Below are positions 23,820-64,000 of a DNA stretch of 64,000 bases, piece after piece; position 1 is the first letter of the stretch; every line of letters begins with the position of its first letter. The stretch is from positions 1,769,394 to 1,833,393 of the forward strand of contig CM063262.1 in assembly GCA_032158295.1 (NCBI GenBank), read 5' to 3'. The notes under the pieces were generated by a model. That model had not been told where the DNA came from. It worked only from the letters and a program-made list of their open reading frames with translations, and did not search any database. The stretch is from Pycnopodia helianthoides. Taxonomy: Eukaryota > Echinodermata > Asteroidea > Forcipulatida > Asteriidae. A program made the position numbers and the translations under genes.

Positions 23820-26068
23820 AAAAATCCACCCAAAACCAAAAATTGTGTAGAATTAATTATTATTTCGTCTGCAGTGTATAATATGACGTCATATTTTGTC
23901 CTATTTAGATCATCATAAAAAAATTAAAACATTTTGTGTGTCGTTATTAGCTAGAAAGCTGCGTTCGCATTTTTAGTGACTTTTTCTGCTGCCGTAATTT
24001 ACTAAACTTCTTGGCGAAATTCGTGGAATTCGAACGAGAGTTCGAATTGTTTCTTTTTACTACCCCCCAATAAAAAAATAATGAAAAAAATTACAATAGT
24101 AATGTAATATATCAAATAAAATTGATAAAATATATATTTATCGTCGTGTGCCCGGAAGAATGACATACCGTAAAATTACTGGTGAAAGGGCGCACGCAAT
24201 TTGATGTGCAAAATTGTGTTTCAAGAAAGCTGCAATGTGAATGGTTCATAGTTTTGTTTTTTTCAATTCATTAGTCAATAGTTTATGGGAATGTTAAATT
24301 ATGCATTGCATTGGGAAAATACGTTTTTTTTTTAGTGTTTCTAGCAACGAAAAAATGTAACATTAATGTAATTTTTGTGTCAGAGGAGCCATTGTATTAT
24401 TTAATGCCTTTTGTTACTGAAACAACAGTAATTTGTGTGCCCGTAAAAAGGGCGTAGAGCCTGACGCCCCTTCTGTTGAGCAAACGGCGATGTATAAACA
24501 AGCGAGTTATTACTGACAGCCTTAATTAATTATGTTTCATACTTCCTTGAAATGGACACAAATAATCAAGCTATTTTGCGTACAAATAAAAAAAAAAAAC
24601 ATTCTAAAATTACTTTAAACAATTATTTTAAAGAAACTAAATATCTCAGATTTACTGCATTTGGGCTTCACAAACTACCATTCCGTGGAATTTGCCAAAA
24701 CTGTTCAACCTTCATTAGACTTGACTATGTCCCACTTGTTTTTTGGGGGACCTAAAAGAGACGTCCAAGTTGGAATGTGCGAGTTTAGCTAGAAAAAACG
24801 AATGGGGTGATTTCACATTGTCAATGGAAATTTGTTTTCTCTAAAGTTCGAGGGTACGGAGAACGTACACAACAGCTTCAATTTACCAAGATGGTCAATT
24901 TATAAACATTGAATACACTTCTGAACTTGTTTCTTAATTCACACGTGACACTTCCTTGTCATGTTTCTTGAATAGTATTGAATTTGAGTGAAAAACAAAA
25001 CACAAAATACCTTTAGACGGTACCGGTCCCTTTTATCAAGTTTTGTGTGCAGGCCTACGTTTGTGTGTCTGTGTGTTAGCCTTTAGTTCGTTTTTGACAT
25101 TGCAGCAGTGCGTGCTATTTTGAACGTCACTGTCACGTTTGTCTAGTTAACGGATGACACGTTGTTTTCTAATAATAGGACGCATGCGACCGTTACAAAA
25201 AAATTAAACCAAGCACCTGTGACAAGCACTAAGGGGCGTGGCGAAAAAAAAAGTGAAAAATGAGAAAAAAAAAACCCTCAAGCAAACAAAAACAAAAATG
25301 GTTGTTACCAGCAACGTTTTTAATGTGACAGACTGACGGTGGTAACTCATTATTTTTTCCCCGAATAACGTACCTTGGCTGGTGTTGAAGTCACACCGGT
25401 GGCCAGTTTGACTTTTCGCGTTGTGCATTATTTTGCAATTAGGGGGGTATTTCTGGCTTAGCACCGTTGCAGGTGGATTTAACGCCCCGTGTTTTTGTAA
25501 CACCCTGTGTTTTTTTTCGTTCATGTGGTATCATGGTTTCTCAGTTTTAAAATATGCATGGATTTAAAAGTGCATTGATGTAAAGCACAAACGCTAAAGT
25601 TAATTGTGACAAATGAGAACAAGGTTGCTTTGAGTGTATGCTGGTCGGAAAAGCGCGCCATTTAGAGACTTAAATTGTACTTTTAAAAACCATTTCACTA
25701 ATTAAAAGAAACAAGAGAGTTCAGCCGTGAAAAAAGACTCTGATCGTTGAAACTTGAGGCCATGAACAATGGTTGTATTTATACCACATGTCATTTTGGT
25801 TAGTAAGCTGTTTGCAACAGCTAATTCCTGTTTTTCTTTCTCAAAACAATAATTCCTCACAATTAAAATAATGAGCTTTGTTATGTCAACTTCTGAAAAG
25901 GGAGCAAATATATGGTAACTCATGTCATGAGTTTGCTGAATTGATGTTCATTTATAAAAAACAAATATCGAGGCTATTGCGTTGATTTAGACAAATAGCA
26001 GACAGTACCTTGCTTTTGTCAGATGTTAAAATTAAAACTGTCTTCATGTTTTTGTCTTCTTTTTACAG
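23820..26068. other. Non-coding, AT-rich; presumed upstream region of the receptor gene
   Basis: No convincing exon. The acceptor at 26068 implies an upstream untranslated exon, but I could not place it or a promoter. Confidence 0.4.
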
Positions 26069-63234
<37,166 letters not shown>

Positions 63235-63632
63235 GTGAGTATATTTGCATGAGAAGTTAATTTGTTTTCACTATAAATGTCAATGTCAAAAACTTAACAA
63301 ATGATTTTTTTTTCCCGAAAGCTTTGTATACTTACAACAATAACAGATGCATGTTTAAAAGTATGACACATGATTATTTGAAAAAAAGTGAGTGTACGAT
63401 TGTTTTAATCATAACGTTTAATTCTTGAGAAATTTACTTGACATTATCAGTTACTGTCATAAGCAATTTTCCTACATGAAATAACCTTGTGTGAAAGTTC
63501 AGGTACCAATACTTGTATTTTCATCGCGTTGGGCAGACCAAAGTTGTCCCAGGGAAGCTCACAGAAATCCTTCCCAAAGTTTACACCAACTTTTATGTTG
63601 AGAGTCACATTTTCGTACCCATTTGTATTTAG

Positions 63633-63975
63633 TTAAAGGTATTGTACACTTTTGGTAACAGCTCAAAATCAGTGTCCACATTTTGTGTGATTAAACATAT
63701 GCATGAACAAACAAACCTGTGAAAGTTTGAGCTCAATTGGTCATCGAGGTCACGAGAAAATAGTGAAAAGAGATCTTATGTGTTTTCTGTTTTTTCACAT
63801 TATCGCGCGCGATAATTACTATTGTTTTACTTGTTTCTCAGAAACGATAGCATTTTAGGCAGAAATATTTTCAGGAACCCTTTCTACCATTACTTACTTT
63901 AAATCACGTAAGTTATGTGTGAATCTGTGAACATTGTGTTTTTCGATCTTACCAATAGTGTACAGGGCCTTTAAG
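63633..63975 (+). repeat. Family A TTAA element (copy 4), intron 16
   Basis: TTAAAGGTATTGTACACTTT at the left, GTGTACAGGGCCTTTAA at the right, and the CGCGCG palindrome inside. Confidence 0.92.
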
Positions 63976-64000
63976 TAACTGAAAACCATGATCTTTTGGT

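Overview
The window is animal nuclear DNA: AT-rich, intron-rich, full of short non-autonomous transposons, tRNA-derived SINEs, microsatellites and minisatellites, with no prokaryote-like gene packing. The TTAAAGG...CCTTTAA element families resemble repeats I know from echinoderm genomes (sea stars, sea cucumbers). The echinoderm assignment is an inference from memory of repeat style, not a search result.

One gene can be assembled with confidence. It lies on the + strand from about 26.07 kb (probable first coding exon) past the right edge, and it encodes an adhesion G-protein-coupled receptor. Sixteen exons have consistent splice sites and reading phase. They give a probable signal peptide, a hormone-receptor (HormR) domain, a GAIN domain ending in a GPS cleavage motif (HL|T), and transmembrane helices 1 to 5. 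TM6, TM7 and the cytoplasmic tail must lie beyond base 64000. The part in the window is about 566 codons. The ectodomain is compact: HormR plus GAIN, with no other N-terminal module seen. The main uncertainty is the N-terminus (exons 1 and 2).

From 1 to 26 kb I find no convincing gene. This stretch holds repeat copies, a 24-bp minisatellite with a ~165-bp higher-order period (5.6-6.5 kb), a degenerate GAGCTT-rich repeat (8.1-8.9 kb), a G-rich tract (14.3 kb), a ~610-bp segment present twice (20.6 and 23.2 kb), and one doubtful exon-like ORF at 22.85 kb.

The receptor's introns hold most of the interesting structure. Four related TTAA-flanked element families (called A to D here) share a conserved interior core. 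Several are nested inside a second element type (G), and two of these insertions give a direct reading of the empty TTAA site. Introns 2, 3 and 9 hold inverted repeats able to form RNA hairpins; the intron 9 one is a ~380-bp near-perfect foldback. Intron 10 holds a hammerhead-ribozyme-like motif and a compound triplet repeat. Other small elements include two with TTA duplications and GGCC ends (PIF/Harbinger-like), three families with TA|GACC ends (E, H, I; family E carries CRE and YY1-type motifs), four tRNA-derived SINEs and one frameshifted LINE 3' end.

The repeat letters A to K are labels made for this report, not database names.
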